A stretch of DNA of 10,675 nt, taken from positions 1 through 10,675 of the forward strand of contig MNJC01000021.1 of NCBI GenBank assembly GCA_001920085.1. Direction: 5' to 3'. The number at the start of each line of letters is the position of its first letter. Position 1 is the stretch's first letter. This DNA comes from Actinobacteria bacterium 13_1_20CM_4_69_9 (GTDB taxonomy: Bacteria; Actinomycetota; Thermoleophilia; Gaiellales; Gaiellaceae). Under the pieces are notes generated by a model, which was not told where the DNA came from, did not search any database, and was given only the letters and a program-made list of their open reading frames with translations. Positions 1-7,196 of the stretch are shown one piece after another. A program made the translations under genes and the position numbers.

Positions 1-2
1 TC

Positions 3-26
3 ATCGCGGATCCCGCGCAGACGTGA
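3..26 (+). CDS. Possible 3' tail of an upstream gene (partial)
   Basis: In the third frame the first bases read IADPAQT followed by a TGA stop at 24-26. That stop overlaps the GTG start of the next gene as GTGA. The same four-base overlap style occurs at several other junctions in this operon, so an earlier co-transcribed gene ending here is plausible. Seven codons cannot be assigned to a family, and a chance stop cannot be excluded. Confidence 0.3.
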   Translation: MADPAQT

Positions 27-886
27 CCGTTGCCGTGCTCGGTCCCGGCGCCGTCGGCGGCGTGCTCACCGTCGGGCTCATGGAGGCCGGGATCGACGTC
101 GTCTGCATAGCCCGTCCGGCCACGGCCGCAGTGATCAGGTCTGAGGGACTGTCCCTAAGACAGGGCGAAAAGGTGCACACGGTCCGGCCCCAGGTCGTGA
201 CGGAGCTGTCGGAGCAGGTCGAGCTGCTGCTCGTGACCGTCAAGGCGCCGGCGCTCGAAGAAGCGCTCGAGCGCGTCGAGGCCGCCCCTCGCTTCGCGGT
301 GCCGCTCCTCAACGGGATCGAGCACATGCAGACACTGCGGGAACGCCTTCCGGACACGACGGTCGTCGGCGCCAGCATCGGGCGCATCGAGGCGTGGCTC
401 GAACGTCCGGGTGTGGTGGTGCAGCCGACGCCGGGCGTCGTGATGACGGTCGCCTCGGGCGCGCCGGTCGAGCTGCTGCGGCGATCCGGCGTGGAGGTTC
501 GCGAAAACGGCAGCGCGGCCGAGGTGCTCTGGGAGAAGCTCGCTCGCCAGGCGCCGACGGCTGCGGCGACGTCCGTCACCCAGCGGCCGATCGGCGAGCT
601 CCGGAGCGACCCGGAGTGGCGCGGACGTCTGCGGGCGGCGATCGAGGAAACCTGCGCAGTCGCGGCCGCGGACGGCGTGACGCTCTCGCCCGACGCGGAA
701 TGGGAGATCATCGAGGCCATGCCGCCGCTGTTGACGAGCTCGACCGCGCGTGACATCGCCGCCGGAGTTCCGTCGGAGCTCGACGCGATCGCCGGCGCAG
801 CCGTCCGCGCAGGACGGCGCCTCGGCGTCGACACTCCCGTGCTCGCGCAGATGTACGACGAGGCATGCCGAGCGTCGTTGCGCTGA
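23..886 (+). CDS. Ketopantoate reductase-like (ApbA/PanE family) NADP-dependent 2-oxoacid reductase
   Basis: The 287-residue protein has the full length of the ApbA/PanE family, which reduces 2-oxo acids such as ketopantoate with NADPH in the cytoplasm. The N-terminal Rossmann domain starts at once with GPGAVGG (residues 7-13). R31 is placed to bind the NADPH phosphate, followed by K74 and N98 in LLNG. The C-terminal helical domain has K173 (WEKLA), matching the catalytic Lys of E. coli PanE, and E253 in SELDAIAG, matching the substrate-binding Glu. The Asn that follows the catalytic Lys by four positions in PanE appears to be Gln (Q177), so the substrate may differ. GTG at 23 is the only start visible in frame; the frame is open to the left edge, but the dinucleotide fold begins immediately, which supports this start. 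The gene overlaps the next by 22 bases. No other pantothenate gene is nearby, so a role in sugar-acid metabolism of the surface-polysaccharide operon is more likely (inference). Confidence 0.85.
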   Translation: MTVAVLGPGAVGGVLTVGLMEAGIDVVCIARPATAAVIRSEGLSLRQGEKVHTVRPQVVTELSEQVELLLVTVKAPALEEALERVEAAPRFAVPLLNGIEHMQTLRERLPDTTVVGASIGRIEAWLERPGVVVQPTPGVVMTVASGAPVELLRRSGVEVRENGSAAEVLWEKLARQAPTAAATSVTQRPIGELRSDPEWRGRLRAAIEETCAVAAADGVTLSPDAEWEIIEAMPPLLTSSTARDIAAGVPSELDAIAGAAVRAGRRLGVDTPVLAQMYDEACRASLR

Positions 887-1593
887 TCCCCGCGCGCTCC
901 GGATCGGAGCGCGTGCGCGAGAAGAACATCCGGCCGCTCGCCGGCCACCCGCTGCTCGCGTACGCGATCGCGGCCGCACGGCAGGCAGAGATCTTCGACC
1001 GCGTCCTGTGCTCCACGGACAGCGGCAAGATCGCCGAGGTTGCGCAGCGCTACGGAGCGGACGTGCCGTTCCTGCGCCCGAGCGAGCTCGCGACGGCGAC
1101 CTCACCCGACATCGAATGGATCAAGCACGCGCTCGACCAGCTCGACGCTCACTACGACCTGTTCGCGATCGTCCGCGCGACGAACCCCTTCCGCGGGCCG
1201 GACGTCCTGCGGCGCGGCCTCGAGCAGCTGCTCGCGACGCCCGAAGCGGATTCGATCCGCGCCGTCGAGCTCGTCAAGCAACACCCGGGGAAGATGTGGA
1301 TGCTCGAAGGCCGGACGATGCGGCCGCTGCTCGAGCAGGCGCATCTGGACGTCGCCTGGCATGCGGGCCAGTACCAGGCGCTGCCGGAGGTCTACGTCCA
1401 GAACAGCGCGCTCGAGGTCGCGTGGACGCGCGTCGTGTCCCAGACGGGCACGCGCGAGGGAAAGGTCGTCGCCCCGTACCTGACCGACGGCTACGAGGGC
1501 TTCAACATCGACGACGAGGAGGACTGGGATCGCGCGCGGCGGCTCCTCGACGCCGGGGACGTCTCGCTCCCGGACGTAACCTTGCCGCGATGA
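865..1593 (+). CDS. Acylneuraminate cytidylyltransferase family (NeuA-like CMP-sugar synthetase)
   Basis: This 242-residue protein has the normal length of NeuA-like enzymes, which couple CTP to an acidic sugar to give a CMP-sugar and pyrophosphate. The nucleotide-binding signature IPARSGSERVREKN lies at residues 8-21. It is followed by a STDS segment (D52), the ATNPFRGPD stretch that replaces the usual PTSPLR motif, and an acidic C-terminal NIDDEEDWDRA segment typical of the family. The ATG at 865 lies inside the end of the reductase gene (22-base overlap). It has no well-spaced ribosome binding site, so coupled translation is likely. No NeuB- or NeuC-type sialic, legionaminic or pseudaminic acid synthase is in the window, so the sugar is unknown. 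Given the neighbouring sugar-acid dehydratase-like gene, a 3-deoxy-2-ulosonic acid is a reasonable guess. The family is firm; the specificity is not. Confidence 0.88.
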   Translation: MPSVVALIPARSGSERVREKNIRPLAGHPLLAYAIAAARQAEIFDRVLCSTDSGKIAEVAQRYGADVPFLRPSELATATSPDIEWIKHALDQLDAHYDLFAIVRATNPFRGPDVLRRGLEQLLATPEADSIRAVELVKQHPGKMWMLEGRTMRPLLEQAHLDVAWHAGQYQALPEVYVQNSALEVAWTRVVSQTGTREGKVVAPYLTDGYEGFNIDDEEDWDRARRLLDAGDVSLPDVTLPR

Positions 1594-2756
1594 AGGTCGT
1601 GCAGGTCGAGACGCTGTATTGCGACGCCGGCTGGCGCCCGTGGATCTTCCTCAAGGCGACGACCGACGACGGCGCCGTCGGCTGGGCCGAGATCACGGAC
1701 TCGCACGGCTCGCCGCACGGCCTCGCGGGCATCGTGCAGGACCTGGCGCCGAACGTCGTCGGCCGCGACCCCCGCGCCGTCGAGCGGATCGTCTGGGATC
1801 TCTTCCGCGCCACCAGGCAGAGCCCCGGCTCCGTGATCCAGAAGGCGATCGGCGGCATCGAGAACGCGCTGCTCGACCTGAAGGCGAAGGCGCTCGGAGT
1901 GCCGGTGTACGAGCTCTTCGGCGGCCCGACCCGCGACACCGTCGAGGTCTACTGGTCGCATTGCGGAACGACTCGCGCGCGGGCGTGGGAGGTGACGAAG
2001 ACGCCGAAGCTGGCGTCGTACGACGACGTGACGGCGCTCGGGCGCGAGGTGGTCGAGCGCGGATTCAGGGCGTTCAAGACGAACATCGTCGTGCCGGGCG
2101 AGGAGCCTCAGGTGCTGATGCCGGGCTTCCAGGGAGACGGGCTCGACCGAAACCCGTCGTCCGAGCTGGAGGAGGCGCTGGTCCGCCTGATCGAGGCGTT
2201 CGCAGCGGGAACCGGGGGAAAGGCCGAGCCGATCGTCGATCTCAACTTCAACCTCACCGCCGAAGGGGTGCTGCGGATCGCGCGCGCACTCTCCCGGCAG
2301 GGGTTGATGTGGCTCGAGGTCGACGCATTCGATCCCGTCTCGCTGGGCGCGATCCGCGCCGCGGCAGCGATGCCCGTGTGCTCGGGCGAGAACCTCTACA
2401 CGAACCGGGGGTTTCGGCCGTTCTTCGAGGCCGCCGCCATGGACGTCGCGTCCGTCGACGTGATCTGGAACGGCTTCCACCAGGCGAAGAAGATCGCCGA
2501 CCTCGCGGAGACGTTCGAGGTCAATTGCGCCCCGCACAACTACTACAGCCACCTCGCGACGTTCATCTCCGCACAGTGGTGCGCCGCCGTCCCGAACGTG
2601 CGCATCCTGGAGGTCGACGTCGACGACGTCCCCTGGCGCGAAGAGCTGACGACGCGCGTGCCGCAGATCGACGACGGCGTGCTCACGATCCCGACCGCGC
2701 CCGGCTGGGGCGCCGAGGTGAACGAGGAGGTGCTGGAGGCACACCCGTGGAGCTGA
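1590..2756 (+). CDS. Enolase superfamily, mandelate racemase subgroup (sugar-acid dehydratase or racemase)
   Basis: This complete protein (388 residues) has an N-terminal capping domain (about 1-125) and a barrel domain. Enzymes of this group abstract the proton alpha to a carboxylate and either dehydrate or epimerise sugar acids. Three metal ligands are visible with the expected spacing: D217 (VDLNF), E243 (WLEVD) and E267 (CSGEN). The first base region reads FKTN (K163, N165), similar to FKLN of galactonate dehydratase DgoD. The second base is H316 in APHNYY, with D290 as its probable partner. The DxH pair of DgoD is DLN here (N219), so the usual acid His at that place is missing and the substrate probably differs. 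The ATG overlaps the previous stop as ATGA; no ribosome binding site stands out, so translation is probably coupled. The location suggests a role in making a sugar acid for the cluster (inference). Confidence 0.87.
   Translation: MKVVQVETLYCDAGWRPWIFLKATTDDGAVGWAEITDSHGSPHGLAGIVQDLAPNVVGRDPRAVERIVWDLFRATRQSPGSVIQKAIGGIENALLDLKAKALGVPVYELFGGPTRDTVEVYWSHCGTTRARAWEVTKTPKLASYDDVTALGREVVERGFRAFKTNIVVPGEEPQVLMPGFQGDGLDRNPSSELEEALVRLIEAFAAGTGGKAEPIVDLNFNLTAEGVLRIARALSRQGLMWLEVDAFDPVSLGAIRAAAAMPVCSGENLYTNRGFRPFFEAAAMDVASVDVIWNGFHQAKKIADLAETFEVNCAPHNYYSHLATFISAQWCAAVPNVRILEVDVDDVPWREELTTRVPQIDDGVLTIPTAPGWGAEVNEEVLEAHPWS
2735..2739 (+). promoter_or_regulatory. Strong ribosome binding site for the transketolase
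   Basis: GGAGG ends seven bases before the GTG at 2747, inside the end of the enolase-superfamily gene. It is the clearest Shine-Dalgarno sequence in the operon and fixes the GTG as the start. Other plus-strand genes here rely on overlaps without such a site, which may give this gene its own initiation rate. Confidence 0.7.
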
Positions 2757-4492
2757 AGCTGATCCCACGCGAAGAGCTCGAGCGCGCACGCGCGCTCGAC
2801 GACCTGCCGCTGCTCGCGGACATGTGTCGTGCAAACGCTCTCGTCGCCGTCAAGCGCGCAGGCTCCGGGCATCTCGGCTCGAGCTTCAGCGCGATGGACG
2901 TCGTCGTCCACCTCTTCTATCGCGAGCTGAACACCGCGGCACTCGGATTCGACCATCCCGATCGCGACGTCTACTTCTCATCGAAAGGGCACGACGTTCC
3001 AGGGCTGTACGCCGTCTTGCACGCGCTCGGCGTCCTGCCACCCGAACAGCTCCTGCGACTACGACGTCTCGGCGGGCTCGACGGGCATCCCGACGTCGGC
3101 GTGCCGGGCATCGAGGCGAACTCGGGCTCGTTGGGCATGGGGATCTCGAAGGGCCGCGGCATTGCGTGGGCGAAGCGGTTCCTGGGACGAGGCGGCCGGG
3201 TGGTCGTGATGACCGGCGACGGCGAGCTCCAGGAGGGCCAGAACTTCGAGGGGCTGCAGGCCGCGGCCGCCCACTCGCTCGGCAACCTCTGGGTCGTCGT
3301 CGACCGCAACGAGCTGCAGTCCGACAAGCTGACCGACGAGATCCTGCCGCTCGGCGACATCGAGGCGAAGCTGCGTGCCTTCGGCTGGCACGTCGCGACG
3401 TGCGACGGCCACGATCACGACGAGCTCGCACGAGTGTTCGCGGAGCTCCACGCCGCCGGCGACATGCCGAAGGCGCTCGTCGCGCGCACGGTGAAGGGCA
3501 AGGGCGTGTCGTTCATGGAACATCCGCAGGCGCTGAGCGAAGGGGGCGGGACCTACCGCTGGCACGCGGGCGCACCCGACGACGACTCCTTCGCGCGGGC
3601 GCATGCTGAGCTCCTGGCGCGTATCCGCGAGCGGCTCCCGGATCTGCGCCTCGCGGCCGTCGACGCGATCGGCGAAGGCAGCATCGGAGAGCCCGAGTCC
3701 GGGATCACGACGCGTACACGCGTCACGGACGAATACGTCGCCGCCGCCTACGGCGACGCGCTGCTCGAGCTCGCGGACGATCACCCGCACCTCGTCGTCC
3801 TCGACGCCGATCTCGCCTCGGACTGCCGCATCCGTCCATTCGAGCTCGCGCATCCCGAGCGCTTCCACGAGTCCGGGATCGCCGAGCAGGACATGGTGTC
3901 CGCCGCCGCCGGGATGGCGCGGCAGGGACTGCTCCCGGTCGTCAACTCGTTCGCAGCGAACATGACGATCGTGCAGCCGGGCAACGCCGACGAGACGCGC
4001 GCGCTGGTCCGCTGGGCCGTCGACGACGCCGCCGGGAACGTTGCGATCCGCCTCGCGATCGGGCCGTCGCCGCGTCGCCTCGAGTTGCCGGAGGCTGCCG
4101 TCGGTCGCGGCGCGGTCATCCACGACGGCACCGACGCGCTGCTGCTCGCGTACGGGCCGGTGATGCTCCACGAGGCGCTGACGGCGGCCGAGCTGCTGGA
4201 CGGGCGGCTCCAGGTAGTGAACATGCCCTGGCTCAACCGCGCCGACGTCGAGTGGGTCTCAGAGCTGGCGGAGCCGTTCGGCGACGTGTTCGTGCTCGAG
4301 GACCACGCGCCGGTCGGCGCGCTCGGCGACAGCGTGCGGCGCGCGCTGGACGGGCGCGCGGTGACGGTCTTCGGCGTCGAGGGCTGGCCTGCGTGCGGGA
4401 CGCCTGGCGAGGCCCTGCGCTTCCACGGCCTGGATGGCGCGTCCCTCGCCGACCGCATTGCGCTCGCGCTGCGCGCTCGCGCGAGCTCGTGA
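2747..4492 (+). CDS. Single-chain transketolase with an internal gap in the pyrimidine-binding domain
   Basis: Transketolases move a two-carbon ketol unit between sugar phosphates using thiamine diphosphate. This 581-residue protein joins the N- and C-terminal halves that many bacteria encode as two subunits of roughly 280 and 310 residues. The N-half shows SGHLGSS (H42), SSKGHD (H82) and the cofactor motif GDGE (157-160) running to N188. A linker at about 290-322 leads to the pyrimidine domain, with catalytic E380 in GIAEQ, then the C-terminal domain. After NSFA (399-403) the chain jumps straight to NMTIVQP (405 onward). Relatives carry about 55 residues there, including the SHQS or THQ-type His region that helps bind substrate. 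The C-half is therefore short by that amount, while the frame is kept. Activity is doubtful if the gap is real. GTG 2747 is chosen from the GGAGG upstream and the start of homology; the gene overlaps its neighbour by 10 bases. Confidence 0.85.
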   Translation: MELKLIPREELERARALDDLPLLADMCRANALVAVKRAGSGHLGSSFSAMDVVVHLFYRELNTAALGFDHPDRDVYFSSKGHDVPGLYAVLHALGVLPPEQLLRLRRLGGLDGHPDVGVPGIEANSGSLGMGISKGRGIAWAKRFLGRGGRVVVMTGDGELQEGQNFEGLQAAAAHSLGNLWVVVDRNELQSDKLTDEILPLGDIEAKLRAFGWHVATCDGHDHDELARVFAELHAAGDMPKALVARTVKGKGVSFMEHPQALSEGGGTYRWHAGAPDDDSFARAHAELLARIRERLPDLRLAAVDAIGEGSIGEPESGITTRTRVTDEYVAAAYGDALLELADDHPHLVVLDADLASDCRIRPFELAHPERFHESGIAEQDMVSAAAGMARQGLLPVVNSFAANMTIVQPGNADETRALVRWAVDDAAGNVAIRLAIGPSPRRLELPEAAVGRGAVIHDGTDALLLAYGPVMLHEALTAAELLDGRLQVVNMPWLNRADVEWVSELAEPFGDVFVLEDHAPVGALGDSVRRALDGRAVTVFGVEGWPACGTPGEALRFHGLDGASLADRIALALRARASS

Positions 4493-5835
4493 CGCCCGTC
4501 TGGCTCGTCCTGCCGGATCCCTTCTCGACGCGGCTCTTCTTCGACACCGGCATCGTGGCGAAGCTTCACGCGCGTCTCGGTGACCGGCTCGAGTTGATCG
4601 TGGAGGACGGTGCTGCCGGGTGGACGGCTCGCGCACCGGGCGTCCGGAGGACCACCCGCGACGATCTCGTCTCGGTGCCGGCGTCGCCCTTCGAACGGCT
4701 CTGGCGCAGGGTCGACGGGTGGCTCGACCGGCGAATCGGCTTCTATCCCCTCTCGCTCCGGCACAGCCTGCGCCACGGCTTTCACCGTCAGCGCATGCGG
4801 CCCGGTCACCCGAACTGGTTCCTCGACCCGACCCTCGCAGGCCCGCTCCCACGCTGGCGCCTGCTCGACGGGCTGATGGCCCGGTGGCACTACGGACGGA
4901 ACCGCTACCTCCCACGGGCGCTGCGCGACCGGGCCCGAAGCGAACGGCCGGCGATCGTGCTCGCCAACTTGCAGATGCACTCCGTCGTACCGTTCGTGAT
5001 CGCCGCACGTCGCTATGGACTGCCGCTGGTCGGGCACATCGCCAGCTGGGACCACACGGTCGGCAAGGGGATCGTCGCGCCCTCTGCGCGCCGGTACGTC
5101 GTCCAGAACGACGCCATGCGCTCCGACCTGGTGCGCCACCACGGCATCGACGGCGCCCGCGTCGCCGTCACCGGCTGGCCCCAGACCGACGTCTTCCATC
5201 GTCCGCGACCGCGGTCCGAGTACGAGGCGATACTGGAGCACCTTGGTCTCGACCCGACCCGTCGCGTGGTGATGGTGATGGGGAACACCCCCACGAACGC
5301 ACCGTACGAGGCGAACTTCGTCGACCGCCTTGTCGGCTGGTGGAAGGAGAACGGCCGCGAGCGCTTTTCGCTGCTCTTCCGTCCGCACCCACGCGACCGT
5401 GAGTGGCGGGACCGGTTCGCAGCCGCGCTCTCGGAGCCGGATGCGGCCGTGCAGGAGCCGACCTTCAGTGATCTCGGGACGCTCGCCGTCCTGCTGCAGC
5501 ATTGCGACGCGGTCGTCACGAACGCCGGAACGATCCTCCTCGATGCGCTGGCGAACGACCGTCCGGCGGTGTGCACGCTCTGGGACGAAGGCGCTCCGCC
5601 CGGTGAGAGCTGGGCCGCGAAGAACGTCAGCGGCGAGCACTACAAGCCGCTCTTCGACTCGACCGCTTTTTATCGCGCGACGTCGTTCGACGAGGTCGTC
5701 TCCGGAGTCGAGCGCGCGCTGGAGCGGCCCGGCGAGCTCGCGGCCGAGCGTGCCCGCGTGGTGCGGCTCGTGCTCGGGGAGATCGACGGCCGGGCGGCGG
5801 ACCGCGTCGCCGAGGCGATCGCGACGGCCGTATGA
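4489..5835 (+). CDS. GT-B glycosyltransferase / CDP-glycerol glycerophosphotransferase-like protein
   Basis: This 448-residue soluble protein looks like a two-domain GT-B enzyme of the CDP-glycerol glycerophosphotransferase or UDP-GlcNAc 2-epimerase-like fold. The N-terminal half contains IASWDHTVGKG (about 184-194). The C-terminal half has FRPHPRD (297-303) and VVTNAGTILLDAL around N345-T348, the segment that lines the nucleotide-sugar site in this fold. No membrane segment is seen. The GTG at 4489 overlaps the transketolase stop as GTGA, and homology-like sequence (WLVLPDPFSTR) begins at once; reading frame extends upstream to 4252 but that part is antisense-like shadow of the transketolase. 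As the only cytoplasmic transferase in the window, it is the natural acceptor of a CMP- or CDP-linked donor made by the genes before it (inference). The exact donor and acceptor cannot be read from the sequence. Confidence 0.78.
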   Translation: MTPVWLVLPDPFSTRLFFDTGIVAKLHARLGDRLELIVEDGAAGWTARAPGVRRTTRDDLVSVPASPFERLWRRVDGWLDRRIGFYPLSLRHSLRHGFHRQRMRPGHPNWFLDPTLAGPLPRWRLLDGLMARWHYGRNRYLPRALRDRARSERPAIVLANLQMHSVVPFVIAARRYGLPLVGHIASWDHTVGKGIVAPSARRYVVQNDAMRSDLVRHHGIDGARVAVTGWPQTDVFHRPRPRSEYEAILEHLGLDPTRRVVMVMGNTPTNAPYEANFVDRLVGWWKENGRERFSLLFRPHPRDREWRDRFAAALSEPDAAVQEPTFSDLGTLAVLLQHCDAVVTNAGTILLDALANDRPAVCTLWDEGAPPGESWAAKNVSGEHYKPLFDSTAFYRATSFDEVVSGVERALERPGELAAERARVVRLVLGEIDGRAADRVAEAIATAV

Positions 5836-7196
5836 GGGCGAGGCTCCTCTCACCGGCGGCGCTCGCGGCGCTCAGCTGCCTCGGCTTCTTCGTCGTCGTC
5901 TGGATCGCCTACTTCTGGGTCGCCGGCGACACACCGTTCGTGCTCGACGGGAGCAACGCGTTCCTCACCTGTCTCTCTCAGCACGACTACTCGGCGTGCG
6001 GCTACACCGGCAAGCTCAACTACTGGGGGTTGATGAGCCCGATCGGCGACTGGCCGCTCATGCAGCACGTGCCCGATGTGATCACGATCAAGCTCGGCGC
6101 GAACGGCCATCCGGCGCGCGAGCGGATCCTCGAGCTCCTCAACGTCGCCGGCGTGGTCGGCGCGATCGGCGTCGCGTGGATCACGCTCGCTCGGATCGGC
6201 CAGCGGGCCTGGTTCTGGGGCTTCCTGTTCATCGTCCTGACGAGCCCGCTGATCTGGTACACGCGGACGACCGCCGCCGAGCCGCTCGCCGCCACGCGCA
6301 AGCCGATCCGGGCTCACCTGCTCTGGGGCGCAGGCGGAATCGCCGTCGCGTTCATCCTCGCCTCGCTCTTCAACGAAGTGCGGTTCGGCAAGGTGCTCAA
6401 CCCGAACCTGTTCGAGAAACAGCTCCACACGAACGGAACCGGACGGCAGCTCGAGTACGCAGCCGGGCTGCTCGTATCGCCAAGCGGCGGGATGTTCGTG
6501 TTCTGGCCCACCGTGAGCGTGCTGGTGCTGACCGCCTGCCTACTGCCGCTCGTGTGGCGACGGCGCGGTGTCTGGGGCCGGCCGGCGGTCGTGCTCGCTT
6601 TCGTCATCGCCGGCCTGATCTTCGGATTCGCCTCCTGGTGGACGCCGTTCGGCTGGGCGGGCTACGGCCCGCGGCTGTTCCTGCCATGGGGGCTGCCGCT
6701 GGCGTTGATCGCCCTGGTCGCGTACGGGGAGCCGCTCGGCCGGATCGCCAGGCGCGTGCTGACGCCGCTCTGGGGGCTCGCGCTCGTCTTCGCCGTCGGC
6801 TTCGTCTTCACCCTGCCGCACGTCGGCCACATGTGGCGGCCGCACGCGACCGACCGCTTCTTCGACCAGCCGAGCCCCCGCTGCGACGCTCCGTGGCGCG
6901 GCGGCGAGGCGAAGTGGAACGCGTGCCAGCACGAGCAGATGTGGCTCGATCGCCCGATGCCGCTCTATGCCTTGCACGGGCTGCGCTCGCCCGCGGGGAT
7001 CGCGACCGCGATCGTGCTCGCGGCGGGGCTCCTCGGTTCCCTCCTGCTGCTACGTCGCGGTCTGGTCAGCGACGCGCGAACAGAAAGTAGTACATGGGAA
7101 ACCGACCGTGAATCCCGTGCCGCTGAACGAACTCCGACGGGTATTTCGGTCGCATGCGCGCGAGCCGGAACCCCTTCGCCTCGATCAGCGGCCTGA
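5832..7196 (+). CDS. GT-C-like membrane glycosyltransferase with an internal gap and an abnormal C-terminal tail
   Basis: The 454-residue product is a polytopic membrane protein resembling lipid-carrier-dependent GT39-like transferases. Helices are visible at about 9-30, 104-121, 127-143 and 162-180, with more at roughly 205-235, 255-300, 310-330 and 390-408. Family-like landmarks are AEP (149-151), NEVRFGK, LVSPSGG and GYGPRLFLPW. After AEPLAA (149-154) the sequence jumps to TRKPIR; the related gene at 9497-10675 has about 51 more residues between the equivalent points, so two helices seem lost. The last 43 residues or so (from SDARTESS) are hydrophilic, lack family character and are encoded antisense to the methyltransferase gene, so the natural stop seems to be missing near 7065. 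The ATG overlaps the previous stop as ATGA. The protein should act outside the membrane on a polyprenyl-linked donor, if it works at all. Confidence 0.72.
   Translation: MRARLLSPAALAALSCLGFFVVVWIAYFWVAGDTPFVLDGSNAFLTCLSQHDYSACGYTGKLNYWGLMSPIGDWPLMQHVPDVITIKLGANGHPARERILELLNVAGVVGAIGVAWITLARIGQRAWFWGFLFIVLTSPLIWYTRTTAAEPLAATRKPIRAHLLWGAGGIAVAFILASLFNEVRFGKVLNPNLFEKQLHTNGTGRQLEYAAGLLVSPSGGMFVFWPTVSVLVLTACLLPLVWRRRGVWGRPAVVLAFVIAGLIFGFASWWTPFGWAGYGPRLFLPWGLPLALIALVAYGEPLGRIARRVLTPLWGLALVFAVGFVFTLPHVGHMWRPHATDRFFDQPSPRCDAPWRGGEAKWNACQHEQMWLDRPMPLYALHGLRSPAGIATAIVLAAGLLGSLLLLRRGLVSDARTESSTWETDRESRAAERTPTGISVACARAGTPSPRSAA
7053..7074. terminator. Weak hairpin at the convergence of the two operons
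   Basis: A six-base GC-rich inverted repeat (CGTCGC and GCGACG, loop of ten bases) sits exactly where the convergent genes meet, and its loop contains the methyltransferase stop. There is no T-run on either strand, so intrinsic termination is only a possibility. It could also be chance in such GC-rich sequence. Confidence 0.2.

Noticed and set aside
750..1589. Upstream in-frame extension of the enolase-superfamily gene
   Set aside because: The extension lies over the reductase and CMP-synthetase genes in another frame and is Arg-rich. The ATG at 1590 gives the right family N-terminus.
1491..2834. Minus-strand open frame of 447 codons opposite the enolase-superfamily gene
   Set aside because: It is Arg- and His-rich antisense sequence of a gene with clear catalytic residues on the plus strand.
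3781..5853. Long minus-strand open frame of 690 codons opposite the transketolase and GT-B genes
   Set aside because: It is antisense to two well supported genes, is rich in Arg, Pro and Ser, and shows no family motif. Long antisense frames are common in DNA this GC-rich.
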